Origin: Sanghuangporus weigelae
Taxonomy: Eukaryota; Basidiomycota; Agaricomycetes; Hymenochaetales; Hymenochaetaceae
Assembly: GCA_033182465.1 (NCBI GenBank)
Contig: CP137319.1
Span: forward strand, 1,612,001-1,676,000
DNA: 64,000 nucleotides
Reading direction: 5' to 3'
Each line of letters opens with the position of its first letter. Position 1 is the stretch's first letter. The notes beneath the pieces are model-generated. The model was given only the letters and a program-made list of their open reading frames with translations, had not been told where the DNA came from and searched no databases. Position numbers and translations under genes: made by a program. Below are positions 43,239 through 56,000 of this stretch, in pieces.

Positions 43239-46200
43239 TGTCGGTCGGCGGTGTCGTATCTGAAGGTGCTACAGATGTCCGTCCTACTAAGGGTGCTGAA
43301 TGTATGAAGGGACCTCCAAAAATGGGATGCCGACGCTATCAGACTCTCAAAGACCTACTACCCGGCAGGTGCCAGGAACCGTCGGAGACGTAATGGATGG
43401 GTCTAGGGATGCCGCTGGATAAAGGGAATAGGATAACAGGACCGCCGCTTGAGAGGGGGGATCACAGGGGGCTGCCGATGTAGCGTAAACACAATAGATG
43501 GAGAGAAAGGACCGTATAAGATGAATATATGGACTAAGCTGGAGTGAAAGGCTGGAAAGGGCGCTGCAGGGGTGTATGATAGGAAGGCTGGGTCGCCAGG
43601 TGGCCGCCGACGTCGAATAGAGGGGTGCCGGATTGAGGGGGAGGCTGCACAAATCTGCTGAAGTAACGTAAACGCGATAGATGAAAGGAAAAGACCGTAT
43701 AAGATCAATATATGGGATAAACTGGAGTGAAAGGCTGGAAAGGACGCCGAAGGGGAGTCTGATGAGATGCCTGGGTCGTCGGATGGCCGCCGACATCGAA
43801 TAGAGGGGCGCCGGATCACTGAACGTCAGAGCGGCAGAGGCGTACCGGAGGCGGCGAAGGCAAGTAGAATGTGGAGTCAAACAAGAGGAGATGTCAAGGA
43901 TAGTATATAGTCAAGGGGGAGGCTCAGTACATGAGGGGAGACTCAGAGTGAGGGATATCTCGAACTCTGGCGCTCGGTCTGGTACATGCTCTTGGAATCC
44001 TTGCTAGGCTTGGAATCCTTTCGTCTACAAGCTAGTATAAGCTCTATATATACTCTACTGCTGTCGCCGACACATCCTACTGTCTGACAACACCTCCTGA
44101 GTCATCTGGGTTGCCAAGGGCCGCTGCCGGAGCGCCCAGGTGAAATCTGAGAGCAGCAACGTGAGGGGGGCGTCCAATAGCATAGAATATCAAGTATCTG
44201 CAATAATACGGGCGCCAGCGGAGTTGGGCTTGGCAGCGCGAGTCGGTGGCTTGGCACGCCGATGTACCACATGCCTACCTTCCATACATGGTCTAATGGG
44301 GGCCGCCGCTGAAACTCCTGTGGGCGTTCTGAAACTGGACAGGGAATATAAAGTTCGAGGGGCTGCCCTAGAATACCTTTGAATAGTCAGCAGAGAGATA
44401 CACCTAGACCAAAGGCAAGTGGACATGAAGGGATGGTGGAATGCACGAGAGAAGGGTAGTATGAGGGCTGAGGAACGCGTGGGAAGCGCTCGAGGAAGGA
44501 TTCCGAGGATGGGCTTCTCCCGAGATTGATGGTGGCGGTGCGAAGGCTAAATCGACTCTCCGGCTCAACTGCGAGCTCTGGACTAAAGCCGACTAACACG
44601 AGGAACAAGAACTGATCTAACTAAAGCTACGCTAGTCGAACCACCAACTCGAACGTGACTAATCGACCGTGCTAACACACTGGGAAGCGACGGCAGCCGA
44701 TCTCACTCGGAGTCTAAAGTGTCGGAACGCGGCGTAACGATTCGAATGCGGTACGATGGACGGGGACGGTAACTGGGTGACCTAAATGTGATACAAGAGA
44801 TGGAGGGACTTTATGGCGATGGAAAGGGGTAATATGGTGCCCTTTTCCGACGACAGTGGAGAGGGGAAGATGTTACGAGACCGAAAGCACGCGGCACACT
44901 AAGTAACTGGGTTACGAGCGAAACCAGCGAAACCAATCGGAACACGCAATGCGGTTTCGATCCGGGTGACAGAGACAGGAGGAGTCCTTTATACGAACCA
45001 GGCGAACTATACGAACGTACGAATGGCTCTGCTGCAAAGAGATGTCACCGATTGACTGTACAGAACACGAAATATCGTATATTAGGCTTTAGAGACGAGA
45101 GAGTTTTCTACGAACAAGAAGAACTCGAAGCTGGGGGACTTGAGACGATCTAAGAGCTCCTTAGCTCCTACTAAGCTGTCCCTCCCACTACGAGAGTCGT
45201 GCTAAATTTATACTAAACGTCCAAACTGAGCCTCCCATCGGTCAGAAAACATAAGTCATAAGAAAAGGGGAACGCATATCACTTATCTACAAAGGAATGG
45301 GGCGCATATGAATGGTTAAGGGACACATAAAACAGAAAGAAACAATACCAAGCATGGTCGGAACGAGAGCATAAAGAAATAAAAGGGACGCATATAGAAA
45401 GTGAGATCATAAGCAAAGCTTTCGGAACCGGGTGTCTTTGAGCAGAACAAGTTGGAACTAGGGGAAAAGACTTGGAAAGACTTCGGCTAGCCTTACAGGG
45501 CAAATCTGCGACGTTTTGAATGGGAGAGGGACTGTGGACGACGCTGCAGGGTCAAATCTCTTTGTCAGGAGTACGGATCCGGGATCCGGAGGCTTGTGAT
45601 TGACGCGTGTAGGATCGTCGCGTGATTCTTCCGTCGTGTCTGATATGATGGCCGATCATGGAACGGTGCACGTGCCATTTGAACTATGGCGTTCTTGCTA
45701 AGTCCACTCGCTCCAGCGAAACCAGTCGGAACTGGGCGAAACCAGTCGGAACACCGCGGAACTGGTCGTAACAACTTCGTACGCTCCCAAGCTTTAGTCT
45801 TACTCTTCACCGCGTCGGGGGGAAGTTGGGAAACATTGGAACTGATAATTGGAGGCTGATATCGCGTATATGAGACAAAGGGCGCATCAGCCGATGTCCC
45901 TGAGGTGTCCGATGCATCGGCGGCACTCAATACAGAGTATGGGCGATCCCTAGTGACTAATATGAGTGGCCGGAGCGGCAGTGCTGTGGGGGACTGCCGG
46001 ACTGGTGGCAGATACATCATAATGAGGCATGTAAGCACATATGACAATATATAGCTCCCTAGACAATGGGGGACTGCTTGGTAAGCTGTAGGAGGCGTCG
46101 GCGAGGGTACCTGAGGATGTCTGAGTGTCCGCCGCATTGATCGGCGCCAAGGGGGGCCGACTCGGAGGCATCCAGAGTCGCCGCATGGCTGTACGTATGG

Positions 46201-46507
46201 TAAATCATAAGATCGGCGGCACGTAGTCACTGAGGGATGTGTCCTATAGTGCCTGGTGCTGGGTAGGAGCTGTCGGCGGACCTGTCTGAGTGTCGGGGAG
46301 CCATCGGCGGATCGATTTGGGTCATAGGAGGGCGCCGCAGTACAGTACGTGTGCTGGAATCAATGGATACGTGCTCAAATGATGTCCCGAGTGCAATAGG
46401 AGTGTGCCCTCACACTCTCAGGTGTCAGCAGTGCTGGGATATGGTATCTGCAGTAAGAGGGAGCCATAGTATGAGTGTACTGGCACAGGAGGAGCCAGTG
46501 CGCTACA
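43239..46507. repeat. Solo-LTR-like element 'E', copy E1, containing element F
   Basis: TGTCGGTCGGCGG...CCAGTGCGCTACA with ACGT direct repeats (43235-43238, 46508-46511). It is 1,765 bp once F and its duplication are removed. It interrupts the gypsy-2 gag frame between Arg and Ala codons (CGA TCA CGT / GCA AGA). It shares the GTGCGCTACA terminus and 4-bp duplication with element D. Confidence 0.78.
44310..45809. repeat. Solo-LTR-like element 'F' (1,500 bp) nested in E1
   Basis: Found as the segment of E1 absent from E2. It has TGAAACTCCTG...CTTACTCTTCA ends and CCGC repeats (44306-44309, 45810-45813). There is no long ORF. Ends and size fit a solo LTR. Confidence 0.72.
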
Positions 46508-46728
46508 ACGTGATCGTTCTGTTTCCTTAAATCGACGTCTATTCTTCCAAGGCTGCTTGCCTTTGGCATTTGGTGAGTTCCTACGTTCTTCTGTACGTTC
46601 AGAACGTGAGTTTTGCTGACTATAACTCTTGGTGTAAATTCCTTCATGCCATTTTACACCAATAGCTTTGTTTGCTTGTTCTATGCTGTCCAGTCGATCA
46701 TGCAGATCTTCGTAAGATACGGTGTCGG

Positions 46729-48511
46729 TGTCGGTCGGCGGTGTCGTATCTGAAGGTGCTACAGATGTCCGTCCTACTAAGGGTGCTGAATGTATGAAGG
46801 AACCTCCAAAAATGGGATGCCGACGCTATCAGACTCTCAAAGACCTACTACCCGGCAGGTGCCAGGAACCGTCGGAGACGTAATGGATGGGTCTAGGGAT
46901 GCCGCTGGATAAAGGGAATAGGATAACAGGACCGCCGCTTGAGAGGGGGGATCACAAGAGGCTGCCGACGTGGTATAAACTCGGCCACAGGAAGGTATGA
47001 AGTGTATAAGATGAATATAAAGGATAAAATGGAGTGAGTGGCTGGAGAAGGCGCCGCTGGGTCGTCTGATAGGATGCCTGGGTCGTCGGATGGCCGCCGA
47101 CGTCGAATAGAGGGGTGCCGGACTGAGGGGGAGGCCGCAGGAATCCGCCGCAGTAGCGTAAACGCGATAGATGAAAGGAAAAGACCGTATAAGATCAATA
47201 TATGGGATAAACTGGAGTGAAAGGCTGGAAAGGACGCCGAAGGGGAGTCTGATGAGATGCCTGGGTCGTCGGATGGCCGCCGACGTCGAATAGAGGGGCG
47301 CCGGATCACTGAACGTCAGAGCGGCAGAGGCGTACCGGAGGCGGCGAAGGCAAGTAGAATGTGGAGTCAAACAAGAGGAGATGTCAAGGATAGTATATAG
47401 TCAAGGGGGAGGCTCAGTACATGAGGGGAGACTCAGAGTGAGGGATATCTCGAACTCTGGCGCTCGGTCTGGTACATGCTCTTGGAATCCTTGCTAGGCT
47501 TGGAATCCTTGCTAGGCTTGGAATCCTGTCGTCTACAAGCTAGTATAAGCTCTATATATACTCTACTGCTGTCGCCGACACATCCTACTGTCTGACAACA
47601 TCTCCTGAGTCATCTGGGTCGCCAAGGGCCGCTGCCGGAGCGCCCAGGTGAAATCTGAGAGCGGCAACATGAGGGGGGCGTCTAATAGCATGGAATATCG
47701 AGTATCTGCAATAATACGGCGCCAGTGGAGTTGGGCTTGGCGGCGCGAGTCGGTGGCTTGGCACGCCGATGTACCACATGCCTACCTTCCATACATGGTC
47801 TAATGGGGGCCGCCGCATCAGGGGGAAGTCGGGAAACATCGGAACCGATGATCGGAGGCTGATATCGCGTATATGAGACAAAGGGCGCATCAGCCGATGT
47901 CCCTGAGGTGTCCGATGCATCGGCGGCACTCAATACAGAGTGTGGGCGATCCCTAGTGACTAATATGAGTGGCCAGAGCGGCAGTGCTGTGGGGGACTGC
48001 CGGACTGGTGGCAGATATGTCGTAATGAGGCATGTAAGCACATATGACAATATATAGCTCCCTAGACAATGGGGGACTGCTTGATAAGCTGTAGGAGGTG
48101 TCGGCGAGGGTACCTGAGGATGTCTGAGTGTCCGCCGCATCGATCGGCGCCATGGGGGGCCGACTCAGAGGTGTCCAGAGTCGCCGCAAGGCTGTACGTA
48201 TAGTAAATCGTAAGATCGGCGGCATGTAATCATTGGAGGGTCTGTCCTATAGTGCCTGGTGCTGGGTAGGAGCTGTCGGCGGACCTTTCTGAGTGTCGGA
48301 GAGCCATCGGCGGATTGATCTGGGTCATAGGAGGGCGCCGCAGTACAGTACGTGTACTGGAATCAGTGGAAACGTGCTCAAATGGTGTCTCGAGTGCAGT
48401 AGGAGTATGCCCTCACACTCTGAGGTGTCGGCGGCGCTGGGATATGGTATCTGCAGTATAGAGGGAGCCATAGTATGAGTGTACTGGCACAGGAGGGGCC
48501 AGTGCGCTACA
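46729..48511. repeat. Solo-LTR-like element 'E', copy E2 (1,783 bp)
   Basis: Same ends as E1, with TCGG repeats (46725-46728, 48512-48515). It interrupts gypsy-2 gag within the Asp codon after NLSP; removal restores the frame. A TATATATACT stretch near 47554 could be its promoter. Confidence 0.78.
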
Positions 48512-50480
48512 TCGGGACTCAGGTTATCAAGACGCAACTGTCTTTGGTATTTTGGATGTAAGCCTTCCCATACTCTGCGAATCAATTCTCTAGCTGGAAT
48601 ATTACCTAGGTTCTCGGCCATGACCTCCATTTCATACAAATACTTTTGTATGTCTTTACATCCTTGTCTCATACGTTGAAATTGTCTTCGTAAGTCCTCT
48701 GAATAATTCGTTGGGAAACAATAATTCATTAATTTGGTATAGAACTTTGACAAAGTCCATTTCCTATCTTCGATACCCACTTTCTGGTGATAAAACTCTA
48801 TAGCTTTACCCTTCAAGAAACTAGGTAAGACTCCTACTTGTTCTTTGGGAAGTCTTTCTAATCCTGTTTGACGCATATATAGGTTTGTTTCGACCATAAA
48901 CTTATTAAATTTAGTCAAATTGGCTTCTCCATCATATGGGGTAGGTGGAATCGCTTTTACTCCTTGCGATTGAATTTTGAGGAGTAGCATATTCTTCTTT
49001 CACTTATGTTTAGCTTGTTTCTTCTTGGATTTGATACGTTCTGAATCACTCAAATGGATACTTGAAGGTTTCATTAACGTATCATTACTAGAATCATCTG
49101 AATCATCTGATGAAGGGCTAGACGAACTACTCGAATTACTCGAAGGTGGACTGGTAGGTTTACGAGACGATCGACGGATTGCTTGCTTTAGAAAACTTTG
49201 CTGACCTAAGTTCTCAGAAGGCTTGATTGACGCGAAACGACCTGTATGTCGTTCTTTCTTCTCTTTCTCATGTCTCTTGTCTCGCTTTTCCTTGTTCTTA
49301 GCTTTCTTGGTCTCTTGTACACGGGACTGATGTCTTCCAGTAAGAACGGCTATTTTCCGTACCAAACGTCTGGGTCCATCGGGCTCACTATCAGATGAAC
49401 CATCTGATAGTTTGCTTTCGTTACTTGTGTCCGAGTTCTTGGGTACCTTGTCTCGTCTCTCTTCATCCGAGCTCTCATCGGAACTGTGATCTGGACTTCC
49501 TGGAGGTCCTCTGCAAGATTGACACAAGTGATACTTGTGTCTTGCTTTGTGTCTGCTTGGATCTTGCTTGATATTCTTCTCCTTCTTTCGGTCATGCTCT
49601 CTATTGTCCTCCTTACTGGGTGATTGGGATCTGGACTTGTACCGACGATGAGTTCTCATCCTTTCTTTCTTTTCCTTTTCTGCCAGCTTGCCAAGCAATG
49701 CAGCGTCCCAGGCAGATGGTCCTGCATATCCTGAGTGAAGGGTCTGCATGCGTGCCACTTCAGCATGCATTCTTTCCTCTTCTTCCTCTTGTATACGTCT
49801 GACTTTAACTGCTTGGAGATACTCCATTTGCTGATCTATATCGGAGACAGACGTAAAGGCCAGTCCCACGTTTCTGTAATTGCCAGAGTCTGGCAATTTA
49901 CTCTTGAATTTTGCTGATGTCTTTGTGTCTTGACTCGTAGATTCACGGTCATATCCTGAAACTCAAAGAGATCCACTGGAGATGGGCAGCCCTATTGCAC
50001 TAGCGGAAGCCCACTCCTGTATCTCTTCTGCGCGATGCTGAAACCGCTTTTCTTCTTTCCAGGCTTTCCTTTCTGCTTTACACTCTGCCTTACTCCTTAG
50101 GTTGGTTTGAATCGAGAAAACTGAGGATTGTTTATCTTCGTAATCTTCTTCGACTTCATCAGACTTGCGGCTCCCATCCCAAGGTGAGTTATTCAGTTCT
50201 TCGTTGAGTTTCTTTACCACCTCTTTCAGGGATGGATTTGGTCCACCTCGAGGCGATACCACAAATCGATTAGACACATCTAGTCCAAGTTCATGCCTCA
50301 TGTTAGTAAACATGTGTTACACTTTCTGTGCAGCTGATTCAAGTTCTTTTGGAGATAATTCCTTACTGGTACGTTTACTTTTGGAATTTCGCCTTTTCCT
50401 GCTTACTGGAATGAAACCTTCGTTATCAGCTGTAGTATGGCTCGGTAAATTGCTTGGTACCGTGCTATACTGACTCATAG

Positions 50481-51992
50481 TGTTAGGGAGTAGGCCCGGG
50501 GTTACACCAGTTTGATCCTTTTGCCTAAGCAGCGGTGTGTTGTGCAGAGGTAATCTTATCTACCCACGTCTGGCTGTACCACGCAGTCCCTTACTAGCCT
50601 TCCTAGTCGCGGTCCGAGTTATGGATGCTTTCAGATATGAGGTGATAGTAAAGCAGATTGGGATTTCCAAGAGGCGTGATAGTACAAAGCACACAGTAAT
50701 AGCTCGCTGTAGGGCAAGCTTTACACCAGTGTGTTAAGAGGATCGAAAGATGAGGAAATGAGGGCCTAATCCTACAACTATTTATGCTCCCAGATATTCC
50801 ATTTTCCGTCCTATTTTTTACTCATCCTGTCTCCACTTTACTCCACTTTTCTCCACCATTACATCTGTCCTTTTGTCATCCTGCTGCGCTTCGCTCCACT
50901 TTGCTCCAATCTTTGTAAGGTCATCTCCATTATGACAGGATTCTGTGGGGTTGCTGACTGAGACAATAGAGGTGGTGCTCCGATGTGGAATGCTCCACTG
51001 TCAGTACTCCATAACGATGTCATTGCTGTCATTGAGTGGCATCTTTGCTCTTGGAGCGATGTAGGCTGCTCGGTATGTGATTCTTCGGAATTCATCTCGA
51101 GGTCCAGCGAGGGTAAGCATAACTCGCACGTCAGTGTTAAGGTGTTGGGTTGGTGTAGAGTATAGTCCAAGGCATATCATGAACTGCATAAGCTCTGCTG
51201 GCGGGTTCTGCTGGGTTCTGGTGACTAGCCATACTTTGCCTTCGTATCGTATATCTCGAATGTAGCGCCATATCCTTCGTTGTATAAGGAGTTGTAATTG
51301 CTTGGTCTCTAGGTTCGCATCTCTCGGTAAATAAAGGTTTGCCTGTATCGTAGATGCTGGACATGGTGTGTGCAACTCTGGTCTATACCATCCAATCATT
51401 CTCCAAGTTATCAGGTTCGCAGTTCGAGGGGTTCGAGTTGTAATCGTGAGTTCCTCTCATTTCTTGGGTACTACTGGGCTTGGTGGATTGGAATGCATCG
51501 TATCTTGAAGGTGTCGCTCGGTTTCGATGTGACAGTCGCGTGTACCAACTGTTGCCGTGCATACTAAGTAGTATACTTCATAAAGGACCATGTAAACTCA
51601 TGCACAGACTTGACAGTGCTGAAATGCCAGTGAGGTCTCCATAAACCTTATTAGCCTTTAGCCTTTTAGCGTTTAGGCTTTAGTAGTTGTGCTTCTGGAC
51701 TTCTAAGAAGTTTGATCGCTTCTTTTGATCGAGGTCGCTCTGGTTGCTTGGTCGGCGGCATTAGAGTGGTAGTCCGCAGTAATAGGCAGTCGGCGGTGTT
51801 AGCTGTTAGTGGGATTATGTATCCGCTTCAGTGCTTCTAGCGCTCGGGTGGTAACGGGTTACTGTTGCCTAGGCCGCTCGATCGCTTGGGCCCGTGATAG
51901 CTGGCTTGGTTACTGGTCGCGTTTGGAAAGCTGATCGTGTGGATCTGCTGATCGCGTCGATCCTGATGCGAGATTTTGAGTGGATCCTTTCA
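50481..51992 (-). repeat. Solo LTR of gypsy-1 family (1,512 bp) inside gypsy-2 gag
   Basis: Reverse-oriented and co-linear with the gypsy-1 LTR; flanked by CATAG (50476-50480, 51993-51997). It retains the self-primer sequence (near 50739-50750, minus). The U3 ORF is broken by two CGA-to-TGA stops. It marks an older gypsy-1 insertion lost by LTR-LTR recombination. Confidence 0.93.
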
Positions 51993-52690
51993 CATAGGGG
52001 TTTGTTCCCCAGTTCTGGTGTGTGTTTCCAGTTTTCTTTCTGATTCTACTGGTTCTAATGTAATTACAGTAGCTGGGCTGGTCGAAGGGTAATACCCTGC
52101 TGGTCTCCAGTTAGATATAGATGGATTGTTGTCTACGTCCATCTGGTAAGTACCTTGTACTTCCGGAGCTTTCGCAGGATTGACACGCAGTTCTTCATGA
52201 GGTCTTTTGATTCTCTCGCAGAAAATTTGAGCTACATCCCTGATGTGCCCCCTCGCAGGCAGTACTACTGCCGCGGTATCCTGGTGAGCGTCCCCACCAG
52301 TCAGAGTATCTTCCTCTGACTCCTTTCATTTTGTTCCTTCAGTACAAATTGAGTTTGGGGAGAGCTGTTTCTCCACAGCTCCTACAGACAGCCGTCTGCC
52401 CCGGTATTGACGTTTTACAATCAGTATATCTCTGTTGACTTCCCAAACACGTACTTCCTTGTTGCGCAACGTGATAATATTCTTTAATAGATCCATAGAT
52501 ACGGTGAGCACTTGAAAACAACACAGAACAAATGAAAATCAGTGAAACTCAGCTATTTTTGTGTTTTTACAGATAATAAGTCAACTGTTGCAGGTACCAG
52601 TAGGTTGATCAGACCTGTAGGCTCCTCAACAACATCGACTATGACGATAGCGATTAAATACGAAGCAGTTTGGTTGAACAGTCAAAAATA

Positions 52691-53001
52691 TGTGACGAAT
52701 GGTAGAGTTCAGTCACACGAAAGATTCCTCTTGCACTCAGATCACTCCGTTACTGACTGGATTAACCGTAGTATTAGAGTGGTAGTCGAGAGGGAAGAAT
52801 CCCTCTTACATTCACTATCTACCAGCTATATAAACTAAACTACGCATGGGGGAAACGTGAAAACAAAAGCTAACTAAATGTATAGGATCATGATCACATA
52901 AGCTATTGGTAAGATACTTAGTAATAGGGTTCCGTGCGTAACGTCTGCGTTACGCTGCGGAATCCTACTTAGAAAAGTAGAGTGACAATTACTTCGTCAC
53001 A
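52691..53001 (-). repeat. Gypsy-2 5' LTR (311 bp)
   Basis: Minus-oriented. A TATA-like TTTATATAGC lies in its middle (near 52820). The PBS after it (TATTTTTGACTGTTC on minus) was not matched to a tRNA or to the LTR. Confidence 0.88.
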
Positions 53002-53006
53002 GTACT

Positions 53007-53068
53007 TTATATCAAGTGTACTCACCACTGGACTCAGTGGTCCCTTGCTAGATTTGTGTGCTCTAACA
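53007..53068 (+). repeat. Copia middle LTR, right part
   Basis: Continuation of 36391-36527 after gypsy-2; ends TGCTCTAACA directly before the C2 PBS. Confidence 0.82.
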
Positions 53069-56000
53069 GGTTATGAGCCTTGAGCTCTAGCTGTCTGCAC
53101 TGCCGCATTTTTGAGTTTTTGGGTCTAGAGAGCTGCTGCTATTGTCAGAGAAGCTTTTGGTGTTCTGGACTGGCCTTCTGGTGTGTTCCCAGTGTTCCCA
53201 TCACCTTCTGCACCCTTCTGTGCAGTTTCCACAGTCCCAGAGCCCTCTGCTGCTTTGTTTGGCTTCTATCAGTGCCAAATCTCTCCAAAACTTCGCCGCT
53301 TAATTGCTCCACACTCGTCCAGCCGTTTTTGACGCCCTTTGGCACGTTTACTCGGCCCATACAGAACTACTGTCCTGCTGAGTTTCAGCCCGATCCGACA
53401 CGATTTGACGGCGCTATAGCCTTATCACTCTGGGCTATTTCTGACCTCTCTCAGACTTGTGTCGCCTATTCCGGACGAACCGCTGATCCGTTTCTCACGG
53501 TTTTTGGTCCATCTATTTGGCCCATTTCCATGTCCTCTGTCGCGAAGTTTCAGCCCGATCGGACAAGAACTCGCTGAGCTATACGAGGTTCTTTATTTTA
53601 CACCTCTTATTGGCGATTTTCGATTTTCTCGGCAACCGCTGATCCGATCCGGACGCCCTTTCGTGTGCACACGGCTCCCATACCTGTGCATCCGTCCACC
53701 GATTTTCAGCTTCATCGGCCGCGGTTTAACTGCGCTGTGAGCTGTTCTTGTGCCATTGGAAATCGTCGATCGCCGCCGATCCGCTTGCCCGATCCGCGCG
53801 ATCTCTTCGCCGTTATCCTCGGTTCGTTTCCCTCTATTGGCGTGCCGATTTGCGCATCGTTCCGCCTATCGGATCCCTCTCTGCGCTACATTTTGTTTCT
53901 GGCAGCTCTGGTGTTAATTGGTGTGTGGCTCCATCACTGTTGTTGGATCAGCCTAGCCTACAGACTGTGAAGCTTGCCTGCCTGGCCTTAGTTCGCTGGT
54001 TGTAGTCGCTCTTTGAGTGTCTACTTAAGCCTAGAGCCTCTCTCAGTTAGCGGTGCCTGCGGGGTCTTAGCAGACCAACAGATCAGCACTGTCTTGCGGC
54101 AAATCTGTGTATACTTCAGTGACTGTAGAAGACTGCACTGGTTGGCATTGATCTGTCACCTCCAGACATAAATTTGTTAGCGCTCTCTCCCTCATTACTC
54201 CCTCACTGCTTATTTCTTCTGAGCATCACTTGTCCACTCTCATCCACACCTCATTCCAACCATTATGTCTGATACTGTCACTTCTGAGATGCTATCTACC
54301 ATCACCAAGCTCAATAACAGCAACTACTCTGTCTGGAAGCATGATATGCGTGCTACACATCAAGTTAAGAAGTTGTGGTGCCTGACCTCTGGTCAGGAAG
54401 CTAAGCCTAGTGCTCCAGATGATGCTGTTCAGCTCTGGGAAGAGAAGGCTGAGCAAGCTGCTGGCCTGATCTATCAGAGAATTGAGCATAGCATGCAGGT
54501 TATGGTGCAGGACAACATAGATGATCCAGTCAAGATGTGGACTGAGCTTCAGAAGATCAATGAGCAGGACAACCCAGCTGCACGCTTTAATGCCTATGAT
54601 GAGTTCTTCAACATCACCAAGAAGGAAGATGAGTCCCTCACCAATCTGGTGAGCAGGGTTGAACTGGCATTGCACAAGATTAGAAGCACTCGTTCTAGCA
54701 CTCTCAAACTTGAGAAGTTTGAGAATGAGCTTGCATGTGCATGCCTGATTCATTCTCTTCCTGAGGACTATGCCTCCTTCCACTCTGCAGTGCTCCTTAT
54801 GAAGGAATTCAAGTGAAATAACCTCAAGGAAGCATTTGCCCAAGAGCAGCAGAACCGTCAAGAGCGCATCCAGCTTCAGCCCCAGGCCATGTTCACATCC
54901 ACCAGTAGTGCTGCTAAGCCCATCTCCTCTCAAGGTGTCACTTGCACCTTCTGTGGCATTCCTAAGCACACAGAGGAGAACTGCTATATGAAGCAGGCAG
55001 CCTCCAAGGATGCACATGTCAGAGCTATGAGAAACAGGGAAGAGAAGAGGAGGAAGGGCAGAAAGGGCCAGAAGGCCCATATTGCTCAACAGGAACAATC
55101 TGCTGAATCTGCTGAATTTGCTGGCAATGCAAGTGCTCTTGACTACACCAATCCCCATTCACCTCTTATCCCAGATGCAGGAACTGACTGGATTGCTGAC
55201 ACAGGTGCCACTTGCCACATGACTCCACATCGTCATTGGTTCACTAAATACTCAACAAATCACACCCCTATTCGTTTGGCCAACAATCAAGTTATTTATT
55301 CAGTTGGCATTGGCACAGTGCGCTTTCAGCCTGTAGTTGGTAGCAAACCTGGACAGTTACTTGAATTTGAGCGTGTACTCCATGTTCCTGATCTTAGAAA
55401 CAATCTCCTCTCAGTCCTGTATTTGACGCATTCCAAATCATATGTTGTCACCATTCATCATGACAAGATGCTTTTCCATCGTCATGGAACAGTCCTGTTC
55501 ACTGCAAACATCACATCCAACAATACAGCAACTCTCAATGGCCACATTGTCCCCACTATTGCTTATGCTGCATTTACAAGCACCTGTCCACTTGATACTA
55601 CACTTTGGCACAGGCGCTTTGCACACCTCAATCATGGTGATGTGAACAGGTTGATGACTGAGGAATTGGTCAAAGGAATGGTTGTCAAGTCCAAGAGCAC
55701 TCCAGATCCTATCTGTGAACCTTGCATTGCTGGCAAGCAGCACAGGTCTAATGTCTCTAAACTTGCATCTCACAGAGCTTCTGGTCTCCTCCAACTGGTC
55801 CACTCTGACGTTCATGGTCCATTGCCTGTCCAATCTAGACATGGCTTCAAATACTGGATCACCTTCATTGATGATTACAGTCGCTACTGGGCTGTTCTTC
55901 CATTGAAGAAGAAGAGTGATGCATTTGCTGTCTTTAAGCAATTTAAGGCCTATGCAGAGAACCAGTTAGGAGTGAAGATCAAGGCCACTCGTGATGATAA

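Larger units (their letters stand above)
42719..52496 (-). pseudogene. Gypsy-2 gag, split by three insertions and nonsense codons
   Basis: Starts near ATG 52496 (MDLLKNIITLRNKE). The frame passes the gypsy-1 solo LTR insertion point (CCT ATG AGT). It continues as a Lys/Glu/Ser-rich region (49896-49000), then a retrotransposon-gag core (GEANLTKFNKFMVETNLYMR ... RQFQRMRQGCKDIQKYLYEM, 48990-48530). After the E2 and E1 points it resumes in frame, with the zinc knuckle CFICEQIGHMMKDC near 43050-43010. Stops: TGA 52328, TAA near 50305, TGA near 49965 and others. Confidence 0.82.
36528..53001 (-). mobile_element. Gypsy-2: degenerate Ty3/gypsy element, itself invaded by three insertions
   Basis: 311-bp LTRs (36528-36838 and 52691-53001; TGTGACGAA...TTCGTCACA) inside a GTACT duplication (36523-36527, 53002-53006). 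Genes lie on minus: gag at the right, pol at the left. Without its inserts (solo gypsy-1 LTR, E2, E1 with F) the element is about 9.9 kb. A PPT-like GGAGGGTGTA abuts the left (3') LTR. Many nonsense codons and at least one frameshift make it inactive. Confidence 0.9.

Noticed and set aside
45565-48225. Minus-strand frames in elements E and F (for example 221 codons at 45565-46230)
   Set aside because: They are Pro/Ser/Arg-rich, do not match between E1 and E2 beyond DNA identity, and cross the F insertion boundary.
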